Of a stretch of DNA of 64,000 bases, positions 12,899-23,683 are shown piece after piece; position 1 is the stretch's first letter; each line of letters begins with the position of its first letter. This DNA comes from Epiperipatus broadwayi (lineage: Eukaryota; Onychophora; Udeonychophora; Euonychophora; Peripatidae). The stretch covers positions 322,501-386,500 of the forward strand of contig JAQFVV010000284.1 of assembly GCA_028023455.1 (NCBI GenBank). The letters run 5' to 3'. The notes beneath the pieces are model-generated. The model was not told the DNA's origin. It did no database searches and worked only from the letters and a program-made list of their open reading frames with translations. Position numbers and translations under genes: made by a program.

Positions 12899-13076
12899 AA
12901 ATACAAAATTAAAATTAAACAACTTTTTAATAAAAAGGCATGAAAAAAAGTTATAGCAATCAATAAATTAATAACCAAAAAAAAAAACAGTGATTCGATT
13001 TAAAAATATAACATGGCCCCGAACATTGTATTGTATTGTTTTTGACTGCCAACAACGCCCTCAAGTGGCTAAACCC

Positions 13077-13504
13077 AATTATGTTATATTTACCATATTT
13101 TTTTATATATTGTAAAATTTAAATTATTTAATTGTTAAATAAATAATTATGTTTTTTATATTAAATGAAGTCTTCAATTTTGTTTTATTTAATTTAAAGA
13201 GTTAGTGAGATTTGTTGTTAATATTATTTTAAAATATTGATAGGAACCCCTGAAGAGAGTAAATTGTTAAACTTCCCTGAGTTCGAAATCTGAGAATAAC
13301 AGTAAAGTTAATTAAGGTGAAAATTGATTTGATGTGGTTTAGATATAATATTTTTTTAAATAATAAATTAGTTATTGGAAACAAATATAGTTTTATATCA
13401 AAATTAAATCACATCATTCGTGGCATCCTATATGAAGATCTTAAATCTGACTATAGTGAGATGTGACTGCCTTAACTTATCTTGTTGAGAGGGGGCTTAC
13501 CATT

Positions 13505-13507
<3 letters not shown>
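13077..13507. other. Possible LTR-like terminus ending CATTACA at a (TA)n tract
   Basis: No gene. The stretch ends GGGGGCTTACCATTACA exactly where a (TA)n run (13508-13538) begins. The same end motif occurs at other retroelement edges in the window (59044, 27310, 62279). The left edge of this element cannot be seen. Confidence 0.35.

Positions 13508-13538
<31 letters not shown>
13508..13538. repeat. (TA)n microsatellite
   Basis: About 31 bp of TA repeats, immediately 3' of a CATTACA terminus. Confidence 0.9.
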
Positions 13539-13540
<2 letters not shown>

Positions 13541-13545
13541 GATGT

Positions 13546-14575
13546 AACATTGTGATTATTTATTAAGTGCATAAGCAGTATCTAAATACTTTTAATGAAA
13601 GGCTTTAACCCTTTTCCCGCATCCGACGAGGCTCCTCGTCGACATCTGAAATCACTCTAACTCAGTTCGTTTTCATACGAAAATTTTCGTTAAATACGTA
13701 TTGAATTCGTTTTTAAAAGTTCTGTACGATGGTGACATCTTCCGATTTATTTTAGAAGTAAAAAATAGAAAAAAAATGCATTTAAACCTAAACAAAGAAG
13801 GAACATTATTTGTGATTGGTTCTTAGCATGCTCTCAGCCGAAAAAGGCATTCTGATTGGCTGGAAAGAACAAAGAAACTGCCTGATCAAAGAAAATAAAG
13901 AAAAACGCTGAGATTTTCATTTCGAATACGATTTAAATTATTATTAAATAATATTTATGGAAATTAAACATAATTTTCAGAGAGAATAATAAAAAAACAA
14001 AATTATTTTCGAAAAATATTGAAGATTTTAGTCCAAATATTGAAGTTGTAGTAAAAAGAAATATTTACTTTTCTATAACGTAAAAGTCGATCTTTTTGTT
14101 TACATTATAACTTTTATGTTGCCGATGTTGAATATTTTAGAATAAATAAATAGCAATTTATTTTTGAAAGAACTTTCGTTTTTTTCATGACCTGAAAAAT
14201 TAATTATATACTTTTTATAAATGTATCTGAGTTGAATTTAATATTATAGGCGAATATGTTTTAACAATAGGCTTTGTCTTACAGTTTGTGAGTTGGCCAA
14301 TTAAAAGATTTGATTTTTATCTGATACAACCAATGATAAAATTAGCGGTTTAAGGGTTAATCCTTATCATATGTGCCTTGAATGTTTATAATAGACAACA
14401 TGATGTTTTATTTTTGTCTATAGATAGACCTATCAAACTTTTTTCCAAAATAGCGATTTAATAAAAATAATAATGATGTGTTATCTTTAACCTAAATTCC
14501 CACTTATATAAGACAATCTCTAAAAGTATTTACATACTTCATATATGCATAATAAATAATCACAATTTTGTATTA
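13546..14575. repeat. Inverted-terminus repeat, split by a piggyBac-type MITE
   Basis: The left end GTGATTATTTATTAAGTGCA (about 13549) and the right end ending GCATAATAAATAATCACAAT (about 14570) are inverted copies of each other over roughly 50 bp, including TAAATACTTTTA. Between them lies a MITE insertion at 13609-14356. Other copies of the same family are at 8763-8990 (forward) and 14680-14947 (inverted). Confidence 0.7.
13609..14356. mobile_element. piggyBac-type non-autonomous MITE, 748 bp
   Basis: It begins CCCTTTTCCCGC and ends GCGGTTTAAGGG. These are imperfect 12-bp terminal inverted repeats (9 of 12 match), starting with the CCC typical of piggyBac elements. It is flanked on both sides by TTAA (13605-13608 and 14357-14360), the hallmark piggyBac target duplication. 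Removing it joins GAAAGGCTTTAA to TCCTTATCATATGTGCC, which matches uninterrupted paralogues at 8763 and 14847. It has a small subterminal palindrome (GACGAGGCTCCTCGTC at 13624) and no transposase ORF, so mobilisation would depend on an enzyme supplied elsewhere. Confidence 0.88.
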
Positions 14576-14679
14576 GTTTATATATTTCCACTATAAATAT
14601 CATAACATTAACTCTTTGTAAATAACAAAATTTCATGGTGGTTAATTTGTGAAGGAAATACTGGTCTTAAAAAGTGAAG

Positions 14680-14947
14680 AGACTAACAGATTCATGCTTC
14701 CAAATCAAGATGCTTTAGATTGGCCTACATAAGTGGGAATCTACATAAGTGGGAATTTATATGAGTGGGAATTCTTATCTTTATAAAGTCACTATGTTGT
14801 GTGGAGGTTTGAGAGTTCCACTATAGTCAAAAGGAAAAAAAAATAAAACACCGTTTGGCTATTATAATCAAGGCACATATGATAAAGGTTAAAGTTTTTC
14901 TCTAAAAGTATTTACATACTTTCTATACTTAATAAATAATCACAACT
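14680..14947 (-). repeat. Inverted copy of the 8763/13546 repeat family
   Basis: It reads CCAAATCAAGATGCTTTAGA near 14700, then GGTTTGAGAGTTCCACTATAG, AAGGCACATATGATAAAGG and a terminal AATAAATAATCACAAC. Its TTAA at 14889-14892 is intact, giving a second empty site for the MITE at 13609. A triple AAGTGGGAATYTA repeat lies at about 14732-14775. Confidence 0.8.
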
Positions 14948-15236
14948 TTAAAAAATGGTTTTAGAAAATTAAAAATGTTTAAAAAGGATTTTTTTTACAA
15001 ATACCACACATATGCACATATATTAATTGCTCATATTTTATTACTTCTATATTAACACATAGTTATAATTTCTACTTAAAGCCATAGCTCCTACAAATTG
15101 ATGGTATTGAAAAAAAGTTTTGCTTTCTCTATCACATCACATTACACTTCAATATATTTATATAAACTTTAACACACACGTATATAAGACTCATTTTGTG
15201 GGTTTATCCATGTTAAAGAAATTAAATATTATTATA

Positions 15237-15559
15237 CTGACGTTTAGACTTGATCACACGAGTCATTTACTAGTACCAGGATAATATCCAGATGTGATAA
15301 TCTCTACCAGTGTAAAAACAGAGAAGCCATTGATATACTTAAAAGAGCAGATTGTATCAGTAAGCTAGATGCTACATGCAAACTTCCTTCTATTTGGAAA
15401 GATTTTTAAAAAAAAAACATTCTTAATTTAACATTTTTGCTATTGGTGTAACTTTAACGTTTTTTTTTTTCAAATCAGTGATTGTAGCGCCCCTACAAAC
15501 GTCTTTCTACCGTTTATCACCTAGTAGAGATGACTTGTATGATCAAGTCAAAATGTCGG
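15237..15559. mobile_element. Tc1/mariner-like MITE, 323 bp
   Basis: The left terminus CTGACGTTTAGACTTGATCA (15237) and the right terminus TGATCAAGTCAAAATGTCGG (ending 15559) are inverted repeats that continue inward through ACACGAGTCAT/ATGACTTGTAT for about 35 bp. TA dinucleotides flank both ends (15235-15236 and 15560-15561), the target duplication of Tc1/mariner elements. No coding capacity. Superfamily assignment rests on TA and length only. Confidence 0.75.
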
Positions 15560-15561
15560 TA

Positions 15562-17224
15562 TATTAATAGTTAAATTTTTTAACATGGATGAAACATACA
15601 ATATGTCTTTTATATATGCAACCCTTGAAAATCTTCATATCAACATGTATGTAATTGGCATGAATAATAATACTATTTTTTTTTACTTAAATTTATAGGA
15701 TGTGTTGCTTTATAGTAAAATAGAACTGAGTTGGTTTATTCAATATTCACTGATAAATGATTTAATCGAGGTTAGTAAAATGTATATAAATTTATAATAT
15801 TAAACATTTATTTTGGTTTAATATTAAATCATGCGTCTGTTTTGTGTTATTAAAATTTCAAACTCTTTCAGTTTAATATTTATTATTTGATGCCTAAAGA
15901 TACTTAAACAGATTAAAGGTCTCTTTTCTAAATATGTTTATTATTGAGTATTTAAAATTACATAACCAATGTGTTGTTTATGCAACCATTTTTGAAAAAA
16001 ACTGTATCGATGCTGGCAGCAGCTATTTTCGATCAAGACATATTTTCAAATAAGATCACTGAAAATCAAATAAAAGATTTAATTTTATACTATCAGTTGA
16101 TCAAGAGATAGAAAACTTCCATTTTCAATAACCATCTTTATGATACTGGCAATGATTTATTGAAGTTCTTTTTCCTAAATCTTAACACGTTCGATGACAA
16201 CAACCAAGAAACTCTCCACAATTCTGGAATTTGGAGAGGCAAGATGGAATTCATCACCAAGTTTCTCAAGAGAGATATAAATTTAAATATGAGATAAATT
16301 TGATACATTTTTTACATATAAATAATCAAATGAACAATTATTACTGCGTTTCTTTTTATTTTTAAGAACAGATTATGCATAACATACAACAAAATTTACC
16401 TCGGAGGGCACAAAATATTTTAATTGCAGCTGACTGCCTCATGTAAAAGACACTGAGCTCCATAACATAATTTATACATATAATATGCAAAAAAGTAATG
16501 TCAAAATTAATAATAGAAAGCCAGATAAGTTTAAATTAGCAACATCAGTGCTCATTTATATAATATGTACCCAAAATCCATTGAATGCTCACAATAGAAA
16601 GTAGGTATAAAGCAAGCAATGGCAATAATTCAAGCAAAATTAAATACATATAATGGAAGGGTAGAGTGTAGATAATTTTAATGTTTTTATTGAAGACTAA
16701 AATTCTACCACTGGACTTATACTTAAGCAAATCATATGGTTCAAGGCAGATAATGTCTCAAAAAACTAAATCCAGCCATAGTTGGATCATTTCCTCTGCA
16801 ATGAACTCTCATATAGTTTTTTATGATGATTGAAATTGCAACCAATTATGTTCAAAATACAATTAATCCATTTAAAAGTGGAAATATTTGACATCGAAGC
16901 CTTTATACACACTGGCATTCAATTATCTTTTTTTAAAAATCAATTACTTCACATAATTATGATTATTGAGTTAAAAGTGTTCACCTCACTTTCACAGCAA
17001 ACTCATTTAACTATAAGTGACAATAAAAAAAAGAAACATAATTGAAAATGAATAAAGTAAGTATTAATTAGTAAGTAGGCAATCAGTCATATGATTATGT
17101 GGTTGGGATATGATATAATGACAAAATCTGATTTTTTGCATAGACAAAGTTATATTTTAATTATACTTGGAACAAACTTGTTTGCAAACAAACAAAAATT
17201 TAATAACTGAAACACAGAGGCTTA
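15562..17224. other. AT-rich DNA, no gene seen
   Basis: No recognisable gene or repeat. Short open frames at 16545-16730 (minus) and 16830-17045 (plus) have no family features. Confidence 0.45.
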
Positions 17225-17405
17225 TTATATACCTGTGTCTATATATGTAATATATAGGGTAGACTTTTACACAACCCCCCACTCTCCACACTATCTCATA
17301 ACACTGATACACTTAGACACACATATGTTGAAAAGATAAATAATCACCAATATATGTATTTCATGCTAAAGCAGCAATCATCAGTTGGTCCAGATTACCA
17401 TCTCT
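17225..17405 (+). repeat. Dispersed repeat, copy 1 (second copy near 59.1 kb)
   Basis: The ordered blocks CTGATACACTTAGACACACA, ATAAATAATCACCAATATAT, GCTAAAGCAGCAATCATC and GTTGGTCCAGATTACC match the blocks CTGATACACATGACCACACA, AATAAATAATTTCCAATG, GCTGAAGCAGCACTTATCC and ATTGCTCCAGATCA at about 59,150-59,256. Both flanks include TA-rich sequence. Confidence 0.72.
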
Positions 17406-20400
17406 ACACATATATGCTATATATTTGTAAATTTGAATCAATATTCATCTCCAAAAATAAGATATGTAAAATTTATATCTGTAAAAACAAGTTAAAAGTT
17501 ATAGAATCTGAAAAGCTGATAAGAAATATTCAAAAACATTGCAAGATCTGTTAATGGCATAGCGAATGTTTTTTTTCTTTGTTTGTTTACTTGTTTTCCC
17601 CCAAAGAAGGATGTTGTTTAAGGAACATTTATTTCAGGAGAATGAAAAAGCAAATAATATAAATGCAAATTCTACCCAATAACTTACTCATATAGAAAAG
17701 CAGTAGAAAAATAACTATCAGGTGTTAGACTGGAGATAGTAGTGAATTATCCATATCTATATAATAATCCTTTAATAATGTTTAAAAAATGTTTTAGTAT
17801 GTTTCTGTTTTGATGCTTTCCAGTTTTATTCTGTTACAATATCAAATAAGATGAACCTTTAATCCATAAACCTTTGATTGAATTTAACATAATTTATTTA
17901 GCCTTTAGCTATTAAAACGAATTTACAACTGGATGATAGTAAGTACACTGTTTTCGCATAAAGGAGGTATTCTTATGTTCTCCAAAGAATGCGTTTTATT
18001 TTGATAAACAATGGAAAAGTATTTTTGGAACTTTTAGATAAAGTTTTATTTTCTCATAAAAGTCATCATGTTTTATATAAGTGGAAGATGTAATTATTGT
18101 CTCTGAAAATCTGGAAGAACACTTGAGAAATCTTCAACTATACTTAAAAAACTGTTAGAAAAACAATTTCAATATTATTTAGAAAAAAATTACATTTCTG
18201 AAACTTAAAAGATGTTTCTATATCTCTAATAGTAAAACACAATTGAAGTTAATTCTTGGAAATGATTTGTTCTGATTTGTTTTTTGTAAGAATTTCTTCA
18301 AAGATAAAGAATCACTATGAAATTATGAGTCTAGAGTGATTAATATAAACATAATTAAAATAATTAAAACTCATTTGTTTAATAAACACTCTCTCCCCTG
18401 AAGAGTTAAATTACAACAATCTTTCAAGTGCTCTCCTTAATTAGCAGATTGTTAAAAGGATAATAGTTAAATTATTATCTTATCGCAGAGGATGTTTTAG
18501 CCATTGTGTGAACTTGCTAAGTTTAAATACTTTTGCTGAAGAGTCAGAATAATAATAACTGATCACAAAACTTCGCAATTTTTAAATAACAATTATTTAA
18601 TGAATGACTTGCTGATCCGTTGGAGCTTATTTTTTCAAACTCTAATTTTAGTATAATTCATTGCCCTGGTTTTGATAATGTAGTCACTTACATATTCAGT
18701 AGAATTCGTAAAATAGGACAGCAATATCAATTAATAGAAAAAAAAGTTTATTTCATTTATGTCATATTGTGAATGATTGGCTAGACATATAACAATTAAA
18801 TCAGTTACAAAGATTAGACTTAAAACGTATTCCAATATATTATATTAAGTTATTTAAAATCATTCCAACTATAAAAATAACATACAATTAATTATTATTA
18901 AAAATTGGTAAATGACTTACTATTGTACAAAACTTATTATTAAGAAAACTCCTGGATGATTTTATTGCCACAAACAATTAGAAATAAACTCATTACATAC
19001 GAGCATTGCTTATAATAGCAGTTTATTCTTAGGAACATGAATTAAGAACATATAGACATTGTTCTACTGGTTTGAATTATATTCTAATATTTTTTTAATA
19101 TTAAATATGGCAGATTTCCATCAAGTCTAATCAGGGCATCTAACAAACGCTGCAAGATGTTTATAGTGAAGTGCTAGTATTTATTCATTTTATATTTAAA
19201 ATCCAAAGCGCATGTGCAACAGTTCAATGCTGTTTAAATATTATAGTATATCATTTGTAAAAGGCCTAATAAAAATCTGGCTATAAACTTCTATGGAGTG
19301 TTATAATCATTTGGCAATTTATATATCTAATGGTTATTTACAGTATATATTTAAGTACATCAGGATATACCTACAGAAAATATCATGTCCACAATACTAT
19401 AAATAGATTCAAAATATGTTTTTTTTTTTTTTTGTTAAACCACTAATAATATTGCCAAATCATAGTACACTACTTTTCATGTAATAATGGAAAAATTTCA
19501 TTAAAGCAAAATATTAGCCATGCTTTTAATATCCATACCTAAACCTCTCAATCTACTTTCTGTGAAAAAATAATGAGGAAATTAAATGTACTTTTTTGTG
19601 TATACTTACATAATAATTACTATGGATGGAGTCGCTCAGGTAAAATATTATAACGTTTAGCAATTTGAGGAATACTCAATTCACTGGATTTCTATAAATC
19701 TAACTTCATTTTGGATAATAGTGTTGTCCATTTTATTAAAACAAAATGTAAGTATTATTTTTGAAGAGATTAATGCAAACACAAATATGCAAAGAACTAA
19801 TCAAAATGTAATTAAAGTATACAAAAAGGAAAGTCTCAAGAAAATGTAAACCAATTTCAGGATAAATATTGGAGTTTTGTTTCTAGTTAATAAGTTTTAA
19901 AAATCAGTATAAGAAATTTATCAATCTGTATGAGCACCCTTACAATATTGTGATTCTTAGTAGAGATAATTATTTTATAATAGAAAGCAAAACAGACAGT
20001 CGGAACATTTAAAATAGACTTAGCTTTAAAACAATGAGGTGATCAATATGTAGTAACAACTGTCCAAAAAAAAATCATATTTATAATATAGTTTTCATTT
20101 CCAGAATTAATAATAGGCATGAAGTTGACAGATTCCATTGTCCAATTTAATTATTTATGTTTATTGAACAAGTTTAACAAGGTGATACAAAGACTTACTT
20201 TAGTTTGTTATTTATATTTTATTACAAACTAATACATTAGTCATAATTCTGGGAAGAAAAATAATTTCATATTCATTTCATGAATATTTTTAAAAAATCA
20301 GTTTTAAAATATTTCAAAACACAACCTTAAAAGATGTTTTGCTTATATTTACATACATTTGATACTATAAGTAAGTTTTAACATAATTTTTAGATATCGT

Positions 20401-20465
20401 CATATTCATTTAGTGGAATTATAAATACATATTAATTGCATTTCTGAAATTTAAAATATATCAAT
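17406..20465. other. AT-rich DNA, no gene seen
   Basis: About 3 kb without a recognisable gene. A fragment of the CAAAGCGCATGTGCAA repeat (also at 4141) sits near 19202. Confidence 0.45.
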
Positions 20466-20715
20466 GTCATTATCATCACTATCATTTTCAATTATTAATG
20501 TTCCATTCTAGAATGAAGATCTCACTAAGTTTGATCCTGATTGCTGATCTCTATCCTCAAAGCCACATTTCATCTATCTCACTTATAATTCATTTCTAGT
20601 CTTTTTCAATGTCATAAAATCTATTTTAAGACTATAATTTTCTTGCTACTATTATATCTTCAACAAAATTGTTCAAACAAGCTACATTTTAAACTTCAAT
20701 TTTTTTCAGAGTTGT
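20466..20715 (-). mobile_element. RTE LINE 3'-end fragment, degenerate
   Basis: From CATTATCATCACTATCATTT through CTAGAATGAAGATCTCACTA and onward, it parallels the 3' portion of the RTE copy at 10.17-10.45 kb (CTGCAGGATGAAGGTCTCTC and following) in the same order and orientation. It is more diverged, with no readable protein. The right edge stops just before the TIR element at 20748. Confidence 0.75.
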
Positions 20716-20747
20716 CAGTGATAATTAAAAACAATAAACTATTTATG

Positions 20748-21604
20748 CCTGGGTCTCATTTTATGCAGTAGATAGGTTTCTCAGAAAATGCGCACAAAAG
20801 AAATTGCACAAAAATAGACTTAACTTACCTTGAAAAATGCGGGATATGTTCCAGTAATTTTCAGAAATTGCATAAAAGCAAAGCAACAAAGAAAAATTAC
20901 TTTAAAATCCACATTAAAAAAATAAGGAAATAAAGTATGACTAATAAAAAATTTCAAATATTTGAAAAAAAATAATATAAGACAAACTTTTTTTACTTTT
21001 TTCATTAATTACAGTATTTAATTTTACATTTTTTCATACATATTTTAATCATTACCACTATTTGAGAATATGCTTTCATTTATGAATCAGATTCATGACA
21101 TGTGTACAATTCACACCACTTTTAGTCTTGTGCTTTGTTAATGGTTTTCTGTTTTTATATTTAAAAAATGAGATCGCATTCAAAACAAAAAGATTATACA
21201 TTATCATTAGAAAGATTATTTTCAGTTTAAAAAATCAATAAAATCTTCTTTATTTTTTATTTGTTATATCTAACAAAATACATTTTAAAAGTTTAAAATT
21301 TTTGAATATTTATTGTGATATTTTTATACATAAGTATCAATCTATTATTATTATTTACTCATTAGTATAACTAGGTTATGTACATTAAGATTCAAAATAC
21401 AACTTTAGGCCATACTCACATTAGCTGCTAATAAAACATTATATTTTTGAAAAAAAAAAGTATTTCAAGTCAAAATAAGTTATTAATAATTTAAATTTCT
21501 TGATGTCTAATAAATATAGTGAAATATGAAAGATATTAAGAAGAAACATGAAGCGCATAACTTCAAAATTACATTAAAATAATACGCATAAAATGAGACC
21601 CAGG
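20748..21604. mobile_element. DNA-transposon-like element, 857 bp, perfect 19-bp TIRs
   Basis: CCTGGGTCTCATTTTATGC at 20748-20766 is present as its exact reverse complement at 21586-21604. The interior is AT-rich with a 61-codon minus-strand frame that shows no domain. Perfect TIRs suggest a relatively young non-autonomous element. Target duplication is not clear (flanks ATTTATG and TGTATTT are only vaguely alike), so no superfamily is claimed. Confidence 0.75.
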
Positions 21605-21814
21605 TGTATTTGCAACTGCATCTTTTATATTTATCTCATGACAATAAATATATGTATATAGATATATATTGATGGAGATAATGATAACCAAATCCCATTA
21701 GAAGTTAATCTTAGCAAGCTTCATAAATATAAATATATGAGTTATAAATATAAATTTTATCCCTAACAAATTTAAATAGAAATGTTAAAAAAGTGAAACA
21801 AAACTATGGAAACC

Positions 21815-22375
21815 AAGTCATATATCTTGTGATTTATTTAGGTTGTATTTACAAATGTTAATATAATGAGCATGCTAATAACTCTAAACAAGCTTTTCAA
21901 CAAATTCCACAAAAGAAATCCATTTAAAATGTCCATCAAAAATTATCCCTATCTTTGAACTGTTTTCAAGTTAATGGCTCTTGTCACTGAGGTGCTAGGA
22001 CATTCAGACACTAGATTTACAATATAAACTGCAGCCCAGCATTTATCAAATACTTATTAAGTAAAAAATTTTAAATTTTCAGACATCTACTTGTCTTCAA
22101 ATCCAGCTATATGGGACTGAACTAAATTCAGATACATTACATATTAATAGTTTTAGCAATATAATATCATCAAAGCCTTTTCTCACACTATTTTAGTTAG
22201 CTATAAGCAAGCTCAGTATATTATATTAGTATATACAAGCTAATTAAGTCATGTGATATATGACTTCATTTCCTTATTAGTAAAGTACATTTTTAAGGCT
22301 TTGGTGATGTTATGTTGCTAAGGCTATTAGTGTATCTGAATTTAGTATAGTATCATATGTCTATTTAAGACAGGC
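21815..22375. repeat. Foldback repeat family F, copy A
   Basis: Family F shares, in order, a TCA...GTGA border motif, GAGCATG.TAAT, CTCTAAACAAGCTTTT, a block like GGTTTCGACCTATGGGTCTC, CAGTGAGGTGCTAGGACATT, AGACATCTACTTGTCTTCAA and a GATAC.TTACATATTA block. Copy A runs forward to about 22265. Its last part then recurs inverted at about 22285-22375 (GGCTTTGGTGATGTTATG...GTGTATCTGAAT), making a foldback. Related copies are at 25.57-25.73, 32.04-32.49 and 33.21-33.47 kb. Confidence 0.7.
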
Positions 22376-22381
22376 ACATAG

Positions 22382-22640
22382 TGTAAAAGTCAGATTTTTA
22401 CATTCATATAACAAAATCCAGAGGCCAGGCAAAATAGACCAAAGCTGGCCAAACTGACATGGTGAGATGTCAAATCGACCAACCTTCAACTCATTTAACA
22501 GTAGTTCATGATTTAATTCATTATGAATGATATTTCTGAGGTTACACTCGGTCTCAATTTCTTCAGTGAGCTGGCTTCAAATAGGGAGAAACATGAGACT
22601 CAATGGAAGTAACAATTAAACCAATGGTTTAATAGATTAC
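22382..22640 (+). mobile_element. Degenerate LTR-like start, same family as 33477
   Basis: TGTAAAAGTCAGATTTTTAC, then TAACAAAATCCAGAGGCCAG, AAATAGACCAAAGCTGGCC and TTCAACTCATTTAACAG, run parallel to the sequence starting TGTAACAGTCAAG at 33477. Both then continue to a GAGAA...ATGAGACT block. No second LTR or coding region is visible here. Confidence 0.6.
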
Positions 22641-23385
22641 TTAGCACACCAATTACTTAATCAAACTAGTGCATATCATACACATAAAAATATGAAAGAA
22701 TTTGGATAACTTTGTATTGGATTGTGAGTTTTAATGTGTGAAACAATTTACATTTTAAATAAGTTTATTAAAATAATTAATTAAATAATTCAAACAAAAA
22801 CAAAAAGGACATTAATTATCCAGTATTAATATAAATAATTAATGTATGCAGGCATTATATAGTAAGTATATTATTATTAATACAGCTATCTTATCTTTAA
22901 CATTTTAAACGGATTTAAATATGTGCTGGGTGGTCAGTAAATCATGCTTATCATATTTTAATATGTCAAACTATGGCCAATATTTATTTATTAAATCTAG
23001 ATGCAATTTGGGTCAATTCATACACATATTACTCTCCTCTCTTTCAGTTCCATTATATCTCAGTATTCGAACTCAGGAAGAATTTGCCTTTGACTCTATT
23101 AACAGGGATATACCTATGCAGACTGATAATTAGACTATCCCATAAAAATCACAATTGGTGAAATACATTTACCTAAGATCTTTCTAATATAATTATAAAA
23201 GTGTGGTGTGTGCATATATATATAAGGGATTGGCTTTATTAATTAATGCAGTGAATGATTGATCTAATAAACCAAAGAGACTAAATCAGATTTAACAGTT
23301 CGATAACATGTATTTTGTAAAAAAAAATAACATTAGAAATTTAGATAAATCCAAAAGGTTAAGCTGTGTTTACATATATATATAT
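22641..23385. other. AT-rich DNA, no confident gene
   Basis: Contains a strong-looking splice acceptor (CTCTCCTCTCTTTCAG ending near 23046) followed by a short frame to a stop at 23131-23133. There is no recognisable product, so it is not called as an exon. Confidence 0.35.
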
Positions 23386-23631
23386 TGTAACGATCCAGAG
23401 AATAGGACTTAATGTGATCTGCACTACAGGGCGCCATATAGACATTTGAACCTAGAAAAATTTATAAAGTAGGCAGATACGTAAGTCAAAAAAAAATTTT
23501 TTTTTATTTTATTTATATATTTTGATATCCGGTCATTAGCCCAAGTCACTAGCTCAGGGAGTAGCAGAGATTTAATAATATAATATCTTATCTAAGCCAC
23601 TGCCAATAATTAACATACAAAAATTTATTTA

Positions 23632-23683
<52 letters not shown>

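Larger units (their letters stand above)
11937..13076. mobile_element. Inverted-repeat-bounded element (about 1.14 kb) with tandem-repeat core
   Basis: The left end GGCTTGGCCACTTGATGGTG (11937) matches, as reverse complement, the right end CACCACTTGAG-type sequence ending at 13076 (GCCCTCAAGTGGCTAAACCC). The match covers about 27 bp with a few mismatches. Inside are a telomere-like array (12611-12690), a two-copy 97-bp tandem repeat (12705-12898) and short incidental minus-strand frames. Tandem-repeat cores between inverted ends recall bivalve and other invertebrate MITE or Helitron-like elements, but no transposase is present and no clear target duplication is seen, so the superfamily is unassigned. 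Confidence 0.65.

Noticed and set aside
22921-23133. Candidate terminal exon after a strong splice acceptor near 23046
   Set aside because: The pyrimidine tract is good, but the short downstream peptide has no recognisable family. AT-rich DNA makes such acceptors by chance. RNA evidence would be decisive.
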